Part shown: piece by piece, positions 1 to 8,472 of the stretch
How positions within the stretch are numbered: the first letter of the stretch is position 1
Layout: each line of letters opens with the position of its first letter
NCBI GenBank assembly: GCA_016717205.1
Contig: JADKGC010000003.1
Location: forward strand, 372,001-436,000
DNA: 64,000 nt
From: Candidatus Flexifilum breve
GTDB lineage: Bacteria > Chloroflexota > Anaerolineae > Aggregatilineales > Phototrophicaceae
Direction of reading: 5' to 3'
The notes under the pieces: model-generated
Told to the model about the DNA's origin: nothing
Seen by the model: only the letters and a program-made list of their open reading frames with translations
The model's database searches: none
Made by a program: the position numbers and the translations under genes

Positions 1-1035
1 TTTGATGCAACGCTTGGACAAGTCACCTATGCGTCGCCCGCTTATGATCGGCAAAATGGCCGTCAGCCCGGCGAATTCATCGGCCTCGACCTGAGCGAAG
101 CAATCGGCAATTTGAATCCAGATGACCGCGTGGCAGTCATGACGGCATTCGCCGATGCCGTACGCCAGCAAGCCGAAACGGCGACCTATACCTACCGGAT
201 CGTGCTGGCATCGGGTGAGTATTCTTGGCGCGAAGACAGTGCCCGCTTCAACTATACGGCGGATGGCAACCTCAAGACGATGTACGTGATTTCGCGCGAC
301 ATCAGCGAGCGCAAGCAGGCGCAGCAGCGAGAATTTGATCTCGCGCTCGAACGTGAACGAGTGCATCTGCTCACCACCTTCGTGCAGGATGCCGCGCACG
401 AGTTCCGCACCCCCTTATCGATCATCAGCACCGGCACCTACTTGATGGCACGCAGCGATGACGCCCAGCGCCGCACGCTCAAAGCGGAACAAATTCACGG
501 TGAAGTCGGGCGCATTACCGAGCTGGTCGACATGCTGCTGCTCATGGCGCGGCTCGAAAGCACGGATTTGCAGCGGTTTGCGGCGGTTGACGTTAGCAGC
601 CTGATCATGGCGGAGGCGCAGCGGGTCGCGCTCACGAGTGGGCCAGGGCCGCGCCTGAAGTTGAGCCTGCCCGATGGGCTGCTCACGGTCTCCGGCGACG
701 CTGAGCATCTGGCCCATGCTTTCTATCAAGTGCTCGATAATGCCTTCCGCTTCACCCCCGCCGAGGGGGCGATCACCGTGTCCGCACAGTGTGTCGAAGG
801 CCAGATCCACATTGACATCAGCGATACGGGCATCGGCATCAGCCCGGAGGATTTGCCGCACATCTTCGAGACGTTCTGGCGGCGGGATAGTGCGCATACT
901 ACGCCCGGTCTGGGGTTAGGTCTGCCCATCGCCCACCGCATCATCGGGCATCACGGTGGGCGCATCTGCGTAACGAGCGCGCTCGGGCAGGGAACATCCG
1001 TTACGATTACCCTGCCCGCTGCAGCGGAACGCTAA
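1..1035 (+). CDS. PAS-domain sensor histidine kinase, C-terminal part (cut by window start)
   Basis: The reading frame is open from base 1, so the true start lies upstream. The first ~105 visible residues form a PAS fold ending in the usual RDISERK exit. A HisKA helix follows, with the phospho-acceptor in AHEFRTP (about visible residue 133), then a HATPase domain with N box (DNAFRF), G1 box (DTGIGIS) and G2 region (GLGLGLPIA). It should autophosphorylate and pass phosphate to a partner receiver. No membrane span is visible, but the missing N-terminus could hold one. No response regulator lies next to it inside the window. It converges on the next gene with a 6-bp gap. Confidence 0.9.
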   Translation, partial: FDATLGQVTYASPAYDRQNGRQPGEFIGLDLSEAIGNLNPDDRVAVMTAFADAVRQQAETATYTYRIVLASGEYSWREDSARFNYTADGNLKTMYVISRDISERKQAQQREFDLALERERVHLLTTFVQDAAHEFRTPLSIISTGTYLMARSDDAQRRTLKAEQIHGEVGRITELVDMLLLMARLESTDLQRFAAVDVSSLIMAEAQRVALTSGPGPRLKLSLPDGLLTVSGDAEHLAHAFYQVLDNAFRFTPAEGAITVSAQCVEGQIHIDISDTGIGISPEDLPHIFETFWRRDSAHTTPGLGLGLPIAHRIIGHHGGRICVTSALGQGTSVTITLPAAAER

Positions 1036-1041
1036 CCCGGC

Positions 1042-3072
1042 CTAAGGCGTAAACGTAAACTGCATCAGGCAGAAGTCACCGCTGGGGTTGAAGCTGTTAA
1101 ACGAGCCGGTGACGGTGCCATCGTCCATGACCTGCGACAGACTGAGTGACGCCCCTGAACCGTCATCCTTGAAGTCCATGTAGACCCAGTTGCCGCCCTG
1201 ATTCGTCAGCAGATAGCTGGTATCGGCTGTTCCAATCACTACACCATCTGCGGTGGTTGTCATCGTCGCCTCAGTGAAGGTCGGCACGGTCGGCAGCAGA
1301 GCTTCCGGGCATTCCAGACCGGGGATCGGCGCCCATGTCACATTGAAACTGCCATCCGGCACGACGATGGTTTCGATTGTGCCGCTGTCAGAGCTGGCGG
1401 CATCCGGCGTCGGCGTCGGTTCGGCCAGCTCTGCGCCCGGGACGGCAATGTCGATCATCGCATAGCAGATATTGCCCGAACCATCTTGCTGTGACCAACT
1501 GATATTGCCTGTGCCATCCGGTTCGATGTAGACGAAGATGTCATAGCGCGGGCTGGCGTCGTTGCCGCTGTCGTATTGATACATGCCATCGCCCAGGCTG
1601 TAGACGACCTGCGTCCCTGTCCCGTAATCGAGCAGCAGACTGCCATCGTCCTGCACGTCGATGTTCACCTCAGCGAACTGCGGTGGCGTGTTGACGTCAC
1701 CACACACCTGCGGGTCGGTGTACTGCGGTTCACCGGCCAGGTACAGCCCGCGGATGATCGGCGCAGGTTCAGTCATGATGGGCGCGGGCGTCGCATTCGG
1801 GTCGGGCGTTCCGGCGACCGGTGTGGAAATCGGCACGGGCGTCTCAATTGAGATCAACGCCGGGCACACCGACTCATCCGCGGTCACGAGTTCGAGATTG
1901 AACGTCCCTTCTCGGGTGCAGCCGCCCGCTTCCTGATCGATAATGTGCACTTCGATGAGGTCAGGTGCGACGACGCGGTATTCGGTCGTGATCGTCCGCT
2001 GCAGGCTGCCGATGGTCGCGCCGCTGCTGTTGCGTATGACTTCCTGCATCACCAGCGGCTCTTGGCTGTAGATACTGCCCGTTCCCGGTAGATAAGGATG
2101 TGTCCCACCCGACCACGTGATGAACGGCAGCCCGCCCGGATTAGCGTAACCGCACAGCGGCTGACCGGGATCTTCTTCGCCTTCGCCAAAGCCCATGCCG
2201 CCGTTATCACCGCTCGTGTCGATGCACTGACCGCTGGTCACCATCTCGAAAGGTTGGATGCGCCAATTGCCATTGATGGGCAGCAGTGACGACGGGACTT
2301 CCCAGATGATGAGGTTATCCATATGCTGCCTCACGAGGTTCGGGTGGCGCACACCGCTTTGGTTGATCGCCTGCCGCGTCGCATTGCTGACCGAACGGCG
2401 CACAGTCGCCGGATCTTCGTTCTCCACAGACGCAACATACTGTGCAACGGCATGGGAGACCGCTTCCGCCCGTGGATCGATTACGGGCTGCGCGTTCAGC
2501 GAGTCGACGTAGCGTGAGTATTCATCGACGGCGGCTGAAATCGCTTCAGCGCGCGGATCGCGCGGAGCTTCAGCTTTCAGCGAATCCACATAGCGGCTGT
2601 ACTCATCCACCGCATCCGAGATAGCCTGCGCGCGCGGGTCGAGCGGTTGCACTGAGCCAACTTCTTCGAGGTCGCGTCCATACTGGTCGACCGCGTCTGA
2701 AATGATCTGCGCGCGCACGTCGATCGGCGCATCCGCGCCCGCCTGTTCCATCTGCTGGTTGAACTCGCCTACGTGCTGATCGAACTGGTCGAGCCACGTC
2801 GCCACCTCCGGATTGGCATCGGCGGTCTGACTCATCGATTGGCTGTAGTTCGTAACTTCCTCGTAGAGCGCCACGGCCAGCGACTGCTCGACGGGTTGAA
2901 TCGATTGGTTGCCGTTCGGAAACCCGCTGGCGCTCGCCTGCTGATCAAGCGCGTTGGCAAACAACTCGACTGTCAGCGCGGACTGGGCGAAGCCACTGCT
3001 CAACGTCAGCAGCACGACCAGCAGTAATCCCGCGCGTACAATCCCTACCGCATACTTTGAGATTCCCTGCAT
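1042..3072 (-). CDS. Secreted protein with ~32-residue internal repeats, unknown function
   Basis: 676 residues starting at ATG with an AGGGGG ribosome site just upstream. Residues 1-33 are a signal peptide (hydrophobic VRAGLLLVVLLTL, then SGFAQS). From about residue 110 to 220 there are four copies of a ~32-residue unit built on DPRAEAISAAVDEYSRYVDSL-like sequence, probably helical. The C-terminal half (from ~250) is beta-rich, with cysteines and two stretches resembling each other (NWRIQPF and FNVTWAPIPGLECP regions), separated by a Pro/Thr linker around 410. No enzyme motif was recognised. It is likely cell-surface or secreted. Confidence 0.75.
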   Translation of the reverse strand: MQGISKYAVGIVRAGLLLVVLLTLSSGFAQSALTVELFANALDQQASASGFPNGNQSIQPVEQSLAVALYEEVTNYSQSMSQTADANPEVATWLDQFDQHVGEFNQQMEQAGADAPIDVRAQIISDAVDQYGRDLEEVGSVQPLDPRAQAISDAVDEYSRYVDSLKAEAPRDPRAEAISAAVDEYSRYVDSLNAQPVIDPRAEAVSHAVAQYVASVENEDPATVRRSVSNATRQAINQSGVRHPNLVRQHMDNLIIWEVPSSLLPINGNWRIQPFEMVTSGQCIDTSGDNGGMGFGEGEEDPGQPLCGYANPGGLPFITWSGGTHPYLPGTGSIYSQEPLVMQEVIRNSSGATIGSLQRTITTEYRVVAPDLIEVHIIDQEAGGCTREGTFNLELVTADESVCPALISIETPVPISTPVAGTPDPNATPAPIMTEPAPIIRGLYLAGEPQYTDPQVCGDVNTPPQFAEVNIDVQDDGSLLLDYGTGTQVVYSLGDGMYQYDSGNDASPRYDIFVYIEPDGTGNISWSQQDGSGNICYAMIDIAVPGAELAEPTPTPDAASSDSGTIETIVVPDGSFNVTWAPIPGLECPEALLPTVPTFTEATMTTTADGVVIGTADTSYLLTNQGGNWVYMDFKDDGSGASLSLSQVMDDGTVTGSFNSFNPSGDFCLMQFTFTP

Positions 3073-3326
3073 TGTTCCCCCTAAAACCGGTGAGCAGTAC
3101 CGTAATCATCACAAAGCCACATGCCACCGCAGCCCGCGGGTGCGCTGGTGAATGATTGAAGATGAAGTTAGTCAGGTGACAGAGCGGCGGTGTGGCCTGT
3201 GGCAAAAATCCTGTTCGATCATAGGCAGGTACGACCTATGTGTCATCAGGCTTTTGTCGGAGAAATCAACGCGCGTTCCGACCGAGGCGACCTGCCGATG
3301 AGTGCACATTTGTTCGGATTACAGGC

Positions 3327-3332
3327 TATAAT
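3327..3332 (+). promoter_or_regulatory. Candidate -10 box for the glyoxalase-fold gene
   Basis: TATAAT, 32 bp before the start codon at 3365; no convincing -35 hexamer at 16-18 bp. The rest of the 292-bp gap 3073-3364 shows no gene. Confidence 0.35.
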
Positions 3333-3364
3333 TGAATCGGTTTTGGCTACAAGGAGTAGATCAT

Positions 3365-3766
3365 ATGCCCCCGAAACTTGATCTCATTGGCATCATCGTG
3401 CGCGATATGCCCGCCGCCCTCAACTTCTACCGTCAACTGGGGTGGGATATCCCCGCCGAAATGGACACCGAAGGCCACGTCGAATATGTGCTGCCCAGTG
3501 GTTTGCGCATCGCCTGGGACACCCAGGAGGTGATCCGGATGTTTGAGCCGGATTGGCAACCCCCGACCGGTTCGCACCGCGGGGGCATGGCCTTCCTGTG
3601 CGCCAATCCGGCGGAGGTCGACGCGCTCTACGCCCGGCTGACGGGCATGGGCTACGCGAGTCACAAAGCCCCGTGGGACGCCTTCTGGGGGCAGCACTAC
3701 GCGCAGGTTGAAGATGCTGACGGCAATGTCGTCGATTTGTTCTGTCCGCTGGAGCAATCGAGCTAA
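3365..3766 (+). CDS. VOC (glyoxalase/bleomycin-resistance) fold protein
   Basis: 133 residues from the ATG at 3365, chosen because AAGGAG (3351-3356) sits 8 bases upstream; an in-frame start at 3332 has no ribosome site. The sequence begins LDLIGIIVRDMPAALNFYRQLGWD and ends YAQVEDADGNVVDLFCP, the two halves of a single vicinal-oxygen-chelate module. Family members bind a divalent metal and act as lyases, dioxygenases or binding proteins; the substrate cannot be told. Its TAA overlaps the stop of the convergent cyclase-family gene by two bases. Confidence 0.85.
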   Translation: MPPKLDLIGIIVRDMPAALNFYRQLGWDIPAEMDTEGHVEYVLPSGLRIAWDTQEVIRMFEPDWQPPTGSHRGGMAFLCANPAEVDALYARLTGMGYASHKAPWDAFWGQHYAQVEDADGNVVDLFCPLEQSS

Positions 3767-4647
3767 ACGCCCTGCAGCCGCGCAAACGCGCGCACGGGGA
3801 ACGTCCCCATACCCGAAAACTTGGGCGGCACGGCGCTAAACGTGAATCCGGTGTCTGGCAGCCGCCCCAGCTCACACAGATGCTCGCAGATCAAAATCTC
3901 ATGGGCGAGCAGCGTCGTGTGGACGGGTCGCGTATTGCTGCGCGTATCGTCGATGTTATGCGAATCGATGCCAACCAGCACCGCACCCTGCTCGACCAGA
4001 TACGCCGCGGCGGCAGCGGTCACATAGGGGTGATTCTCGTAGTAAGCGGATGTGTTCCAGTGTTCCGCCCAGCCGGTATGCACCAACACAGCTTTCCCTC
4101 TCAGCGCTGCTCCGGCGAACGCCGCAACATCGACGGCTAGTCCGCTCTGATAGGGTGCGCGGATGACCACGGCGGGCAAGTCGACAAAGCGTTCCAGATG
4201 CACCTGCGCGAGATCATGCCCGTGTGCGTAGCGGTGAAACGGCACATCGACATACGTCCCGGTGTTCGAGACCATCTCCAGTTTGCCGATCTGGAATTCC
4301 GTCCCTGGCGCATAGCGTGAGCGCGACTCCTCGCGTGAGAGATAATCGCAGATAATCGGCGCGGGCAGCCCCTTATACGTCACCAGCCCATCATGAATTG
4401 TGTGGCTCAGGTCGACATAGAGCCGTGCGGTCGGGCTGGCACCGCGCTTGTGCGCCTCTTCGATGATGCGCTTGTTGAGGATCTGCACCTGATCGACCAT
4501 GAGCAGGCGCAAATCGGCGATGATGTAGTCCGCCAGCGCCGCATCGGAAATCTCAGCGCCGACCAGATCCAGCCTAAAATCCTGCCCCTGTAAGCCGCCT
4601 CCATTGCTGAACGTGAGCGCAAAGTCGAATTGAACGCGCTTATCCAT
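3763..4647 (-). CDS. Cyclase / kynurenine-formamidase-like metal hydrolase
   Basis: 294 residues, ATG preceded by GAGGAGG. From residue ~75 it matches the cyclase family (LYVDLSHTIHDGLVTYKG...), with the metal-site segment SNTGTYVDVPFHRY. The family signature HxGTHxDxPxH is altered here: the first two His positions are Asn and Tyr, so metal binding and activity may differ from true formamidases. A downstream GIDSHNIDD segment and the C-terminal FSAVPPKFSGMGTFPVRAFA are typical of the family. The first ~70 residues are an extension relative to short members. Known relatives hydrolyse cyclic amides or N-formylkynurenine. The tryptophanase at 10.4 kb is too far away to argue for tryptophan breakdown. 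Confidence 0.75.
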   Translation of the reverse strand: MDKRVQFDFALTFSNGGGLQGQDFRLDLVGAEISDAALADYIIADLRLLMVDQVQILNKRIIEEAHKRGASPTARLYVDLSHTIHDGLVTYKGLPAPIICDYLSREESRSRYAPGTEFQIGKLEMVSNTGTYVDVPFHRYAHGHDLAQVHLERFVDLPAVVIRAPYQSGLAVDVAAFAGAALRGKAVLVHTGWAEHWNTSAYYENHPYVTAAAAAYLVEQGAVLVGIDSHNIDDTRSNTRPVHTTLLAHEILICEHLCELGRLPDTGFTFSAVPPKFSGMGTFPVRAFARLQGV

Positions 4648-4723
4648 TGCCGCCCTCCTCTATTCTGTGACTCATTATAGGCGGATTTCGCCCGCAGCGA
4701 CGCGCATGCACTCCGCGCGATGA

Positions 4724-5587
4724 TTAGCTCAGCCGCCCGTTCGCCTTCAGAATCAGCAGGGCGTTGAGCGTTACCCACCCGCGCCATTCCAATTCACAGG
4801 CGGCGCTGATCGGCGGCCACGAGATCGCCCACCCACCATCGTCCTGCTGACCAGCCATCAGCGCATCGAGATTCGCCTCAATCACCTGCGGGCTGAACAG
4901 GGGTCGGCAAGGATGATCAGGGCGCGGTGCCCAATCGAGCGGCTTGCGCACATAGCCCGTATCGTGAACGTCGCCCACCAAACCGGATGTCAGCAAGTGA
5001 TCATTCAACTGCTTGACCAGACCTTGCGCGCGGACGCGCTCAGGTACATGCTGCGCGAAGGCGAGCACGCCGCCCATTTCATCCGGCTGCTCCGGTAAAG
5101 TGCCGTCCAGTTTGCGCCAGCAAAACTCGGTGGCACGCTCCAACCACGGATGCTGTACCCCATGTTTATGCAGCACCGCGACAATCCCTGCGGTCGGGTT
5201 CAGCGAGGCGGGCGGATTGTCACCCGTGCTCCACCACGGCGCATGTGGATAGGGCATGACCGTGGGCAAAATGAACGGAACCCCGCCTTCCTCGGTGGTA
5301 ATCGTCGGCAAAAAGTCGAGGATGCCGCGCAGCAGTTCGGCGTCTAGTCCACCCACTGCGTCCATGATCTCGAGTGCATGCTGGACAGGTACGGGTTGAC
5401 TATCGGGACAGCGAATATCTGGCTCGAGTGCGTTGCCAAACCCGCCATCAGCGTTTTGATATCCCCGCAGCGCATCGATCACCGCCGCGCGCGCTCCCTG
5501 TTTAAAGTGATAAGCGTATAACCGTCGTTCCAACAGACGAGCATTGTGCCAGATAAAGCTGTCAGCGCGTTCCCACAGGGTGCTCAT
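4724..5587 (-). CDS. Prenyltransferase/squalene-cyclase-like alpha-toroid repeat protein
   Basis: 287 residues, ATG preceded by GAGGAA 7 bases away. It contains GYQNADGGFGNALEPD near residue 45 and GQQDDGGWAISWPP near 250, the QxxDGGW-type QW repeats of alpha-toroid proteins (squalene cyclases, prenyltransferases). The Asp-rich DxDD motif of class II terpene cyclases is not visible, so a cyclase reaction is not claimed. Soluble, no signal peptide. Members of this short group are common in Chloroflexota and uncharacterised. Confidence 0.6.
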   Translation of the reverse strand: MSTLWERADSFIWHNARLLERRLYAYHFKQGARAAVIDALRGYQNADGGFGNALEPDIRCPDSQPVPVQHALEIMDAVGGLDAELLRGILDFLPTITTEEGGVPFILPTVMPYPHAPWWSTGDNPPASLNPTAGIVAVLHKHGVQHPWLERATEFCWRKLDGTLPEQPDEMGGVLAFAQHVPERVRAQGLVKQLNDHLLTSGLVGDVHDTGYVRKPLDWAPRPDHPCRPLFSPQVIEANLDALMAGQQDDGGWAISWPPISAACELEWRGWVTLNALLILKANGRLS

Positions 5588-5682
5588 AAAGTATTCCTCA
5601 TTTCCAAAAGTAGAACATAAGAGCTATTTTAGCACACTCTGTGTCAACTACTGCCACGACTTAGCGCAGTTCTTTCACGCCT

Positions 5683-5712
5683 TTGAGCATTCCCGCGTGC
5701 GCTCGCTATAAT
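5683..5712 (+). promoter_or_regulatory. Candidate sigma70-type promoter for the cytochrome c gene
   Basis: TTGAGC (5683-5688), 18-bp spacer, TATAAT (5707-5712), 38 bp before the chosen start codon. Confidence 0.5.
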
Positions 5713-5750
5713 TACCGAAAATCCCGGTCATGAAAGAAAAGGAGCGGAGC

Positions 5751-6242
5751 ATGATGCATGGTCGAAAGCTAACCTGGATGTTGGTGTGTGTGGCGCTACT
5801 GCTTGCCGCATGCGGTGGAACGGATCAGAGTCCAACCGAGGCTGGCTCAACCCCGGCAGCCTCATCGACCCCGGTGGTCAATGTGCCGACCTTCAGCTTC
5901 ACACAGCCGACCGCGCCGCCCGCCGTCGCGACCGCCGCCGCGACCTTAGTGCCTGCTGGTGACGCGACTGCCGAAGCCAGCGCCCTTGACCCCGAAAAGG
6001 TCGAACGTGGACGCGGACGCTATGAAGCGTTGGAGTGCGCGAGCTGTCACGGGGCGAACGGCGAAGGTGTGACCGATCAAGGTGGGCCGCTGCTGGAATA
6101 TGCCGCCACTGAAGCTGATTTCGTCACGTTTATGCGCTCCGGTGGCGAACTGGGCGTCGATCACCAGTACGCGACCAATCGCCTGAGTGACTCCGGCGCA
6201 TCCAATCTCTATGCGTACTTACAATCCCTGCAAGGGGAGTAA
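5751..6242 (+). CDS. Class I cytochrome c lipoprotein
   Basis: 163 residues from ATG 5751, preferred over the in-frame ATG 5730 because AAAAGGAG (5737-5744) lies 6 bases before it. Residues 1-21 are a lipoprotein signal with lipobox LLLAAC (lipidated Cys21). A Ser/Thr/Pro/Ala-rich tether spans ~25-75. A single haem site CASCHG lies at residues 96-101, and the Met of VTFMRSGG is the likely sixth ligand. It would be a membrane-anchored one-haem electron carrier on the outside of the cell. No oxidase or dehydrogenase gene is adjacent, so its partner is unknown. Confidence 0.85.
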   Translation: MMHGRKLTWMLVCVALLLAACGGTDQSPTEAGSTPAASSTPVVNVPTFSFTQPTAPPAVATAAATLVPAGDATAEASALDPEKVERGRGRYEALECASCHGANGEGVTDQGGPLLEYAATEADFVTFMRSGGELGVDHQYATNRLSDSGASNLYAYLQSLQGE

Positions 6243-6259
6243 TCCTAAGATTTGCGGCT

Positions 6260-6287
6260 GTAGGGGCGCACGGCCGTGCGCCCCTAC
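6260..6287. terminator. Perfect 28-bp palindrome between convergent genes
   Basis: Two 14-base arms starting GTAGGGGCGCACGG meet without a loop. It lies between the cytochrome c stop and the convergent permease stop. No T-run follows, so it may be a two-way terminator or a dispersed repeat; it belongs to the TAGGGG hairpin group seen elsewhere in the window. Confidence 0.5.
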
Positions 6288-6302
6288 GCACACGCGCTTC
6301 GT

Positions 6303-7232
6303 TCAGCGGTGATCCGCACGCTGCGGGTCGAGCGCCTCTTGCAAACCATCCCCCACAAACGAGAACGCCAGCATCGTCAGCGCGACCATGATCGTCGGGA
6401 ACAGCGCAATGTGATAGTACACGCGGATGAAGTTCCCGATCCCCGACCCGACCATTTTGCCCCAACTGGCGGTCGGCTCGGTGATGCCGATGCCGAGGAA
6501 GCTCAACCCCGCTTCCGCGAAGATCGCCAGCGGCACAGCAAACGTGAACGCTACGATCAGCGGTGACAACGTATTGCGCAGAATGTGGATGAAGATGATG
6601 CGCCAGTGCTGCGCGCCGAGCGACTGCGCCGCCATAACAAAATCGCGCTCGCGGTAGGTGATGAACTGTGCGCGCGTCAGGCGCGTCGGCTCAATCCACG
6701 CCGTGACCGCCAGCACGGCGATCACGTTCCAGATGCCGCTGCCGACGATGCTCAACAGGAACAGTGCGAACAACAGCGGCGGAATCGCCGTCGCCACTTC
6801 GACGATGCGCATGACGATGAAGTCGAACTTGCCGCCGAGATACCCCGCCAGCGCGCCTAACGGCACGCCAATCGCGAACGAGATCAGCGGCACCATCAAG
6901 CCGACGAGCATCGACGTGCGCGCCCCGAAAATCAGCCGGGTCAGGTAATCGCGGCTGCTGCCATCGAGCCCCAGCACGTGCGCCGAATTCACGAACGGCA
7001 GCGTATTGGCGCGCAGCGTTAGGAAGACCTTGTCTACCTCGTACGGCGCGATCACATCCGCGAACACGGCCAACGTCAACAGGATCAGCAGGATGAATAG
7101 TCCGAACATCGCCAGCCTGTTGCGGCGGAAACGGCGCACGGCGTCTGTCCACAGTGACCGCTTGACCGTCTTCGGCGTGAGCGTGGCGATCTGTTCGCTG
7201 GGTTTGGTGCTCGAAGTTGTCGAGTTGCTCAT
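6303..7232 (-). CDS. Peptide-type ABC transporter permease (OppC/DppC-like)
   Basis: 309 residues with an N-terminal span at ~38-60 (LAMFGLFILLILLTLAVFADVIAPY), the OppC N-terminal signature, and about five further spans. The cytoplasmic coupling segment (AQSLGAQHWRIIFIHILRNTLSP) contains the EAA-type loop that contacts the ATPase. Its ATG overlaps the stop of the upstream permease gene (ATGA), so the two are translationally coupled. No ATPase gene lies in this cluster; the ATPase must come from elsewhere or be shared. Confidence 0.9.
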   Translation of the reverse strand: MSNSTTSSTKPSEQIATLTPKTVKRSLWTDAVRRFRRNRLAMFGLFILLILLTLAVFADVIAPYEVDKVFLTLRANTLPFVNSAHVLGLDGSSRDYLTRLIFGARTSMLVGLMVPLISFAIGVPLGALAGYLGGKFDFIVMRIVEVATAIPPLLFALFLLSIVGSGIWNVIAVLAVTAWIEPTRLTRAQFITYRERDFVMAAQSLGAQHWRIIFIHILRNTLSPLIVAFTFAVPLAIFAEAGLSFLGIGITEPTASWGKMVGSGIGNFIRVYYHIALFPTIMVALTMLAFSFVGDGLQEALDPQRADHR

Positions 7233-8200
7233 CGTGCCGCCGATCCACCCAGCCGAATGCGCGGGTCAATCAAGGTATACAGAACGTCCGTGACCAAATA
7301 CATGATGCCCCAGAAGAACGCCACCAGCAGCACCAGCCCCATGATCATCGGGTAATCGCGGCTAAAAATGCTGGTCACGAAGAATTTACCTAACCCCGGA
7401 ATGCCAAACACTACTTCAATGAACAGCGACCCGGTGAGCAAATTCGGGATTTGTGGCAGCAGCACCGTCACCATGGGGATGGCCGCGTTACGCAGCACAT
7501 GCCGGAACATGATATTGCGATCCGCCAGCCCTTTGGAACGCGCCGTGCGCACATAGTCCGCGCTCAGCGCATCGCTCACACTCGACCGGGTGTAACGCGC
7601 CACCAGCGCCAGCGGCGCGAGCGCATACGTGATCACCGGGAGGAAATAATCTTTGGAGAGGATCGCGGGACCGCCCTGCCACAACGGACCGATAATCCAC
7701 TGATTTTGCACACCCCAGCCGTTTTGATAGCCGAAGATGAGCAGCAAAAACGTCGCGATGATGAAGTTCGGCAGCGTGATGCCGAGCGTCGCCAGAAACG
7801 TCACCCCATTGTCGAGGGGGCTGTTGCGGCGGTACGCGCTGACGATGCCCATCACAATGCCGAGCGTGAACGAGAGGCCAATCGTCAGGATGCCCACATG
7901 CAGTGTGATCGGCCACGTGCGCAGAATGACCTCAGTCACCGGTGGGTTGCCCGCCACCGCGAAGGAATTGCCAAAATCGAGTCGGACTGCGCCCAATAAA
8001 AAGTTGATATAGCGTTCGGCGAGCGGCTTATCCAGCCCGTACTTGCGTTCGAGGTTGGCCAGTGCATCCGGCGAATAGCCGCGCTCGCCTAAGCTGAACG
8101 GCCCGCCGGGGATGCTGTTCATCAGGACAAAGACGATGAGCGAAACCACAAACATCACGAAGAACAGGCTGATGATGCGGCGTATGAGGTATCCAGTCAT
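7229..8200 (-). CDS. Peptide-type ABC transporter permease (OppB/DppB-like)
   Basis: 323 residues starting MTGYLIRRIISLFFVMFVVSLIVF, the classic OppB N-terminus; six predicted spans. The EAA loop reads YVRTARSKGLADRNIMFRHVLRNAAIP, followed by LTGSLFIEVVFGIPGLGKFF, typical of dipeptide/oligopeptide permeases. The gene follows the substrate-binding gene after a 272-bp gap holding a hairpin and a repeat element. It is coupled to the OppC-like gene by a 4-bp overlap. Confidence 0.92.
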   Translation of the reverse strand: MTGYLIRRIISLFFVMFVVSLIVFVLMNSIPGGPFSLGERGYSPDALANLERKYGLDKPLAERYINFLLGAVRLDFGNSFAVAGNPPVTEVILRTWPITLHVGILTIGLSFTLGIVMGIVSAYRRNSPLDNGVTFLATLGITLPNFIIATFLLLIFGYQNGWGVQNQWIIGPLWQGGPAILSKDYFLPVITYALAPLALVARYTRSSVSDALSADYVRTARSKGLADRNIMFRHVLRNAAIPMVTVLLPQIPNLLTGSLFIEVVFGIPGLGKFFVTSIFSRDYPMIMGLVLLVAFFWGIMYLVTDVLYTLIDPRIRLGGSAAR

Positions 8201-8219
8201 GAAGTTTTCTTGCTATGTA

Positions 8220-8249
8220 AAGGGGCGATCCGGCTGCGAATCGCCCCTT
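8220..8249 (-). terminator. Intra-operon hairpin between binding-protein and permease genes
   Basis: AAGGGGCGAT and its complement form a 10-bp stem with a 10-nt loop. On the transcribed strand there is no T-run. Such hairpins after a binding-protein gene commonly protect its 3' end or reduce read-through, giving more binding protein than permease; that role is inferred here. Confidence 0.45.
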
Positions 8250-8287
8250 GTCTGGTAAATTGGGTTACGCTCGGCAATTCCCATAAG

Positions 8288-8459
8288 TAGGGGCAAGGCA
8301 TGAGCAAATTTAGAAACCCCTCACCCCCAACCCCTCTCCCACGCAAGCGGGGAGAGGGGCGGAACGGCGAGTCCGCTGTCTCCCCTCCCCGAATTCGGGG
8401 AGGGGCCGGGGGTGGGGTCGGAATCTGACCTCTTTCAACACGCTTATGCCTTGCCCCTA
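8288..8459. repeat. 172-bp MITE-like element with nested palindromes
   Basis: Ends are 14-bp perfect inverted repeats (TAGGGGCAAGGCAT at 8288-8301, complement at 8446-8459), extending to 18 bp with one mismatch. Inside are CCCCTCTCCC...GGGGAGAGGGG and a perfect 24-bp palindrome centred on GAATTC (8382-8405). It codes for nothing and lies between the binding-protein and permease genes. A related copy is at about 44717-44980. Confidence 0.65.
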
Positions 8460-8472
8460 TGCAGAGCGGACG

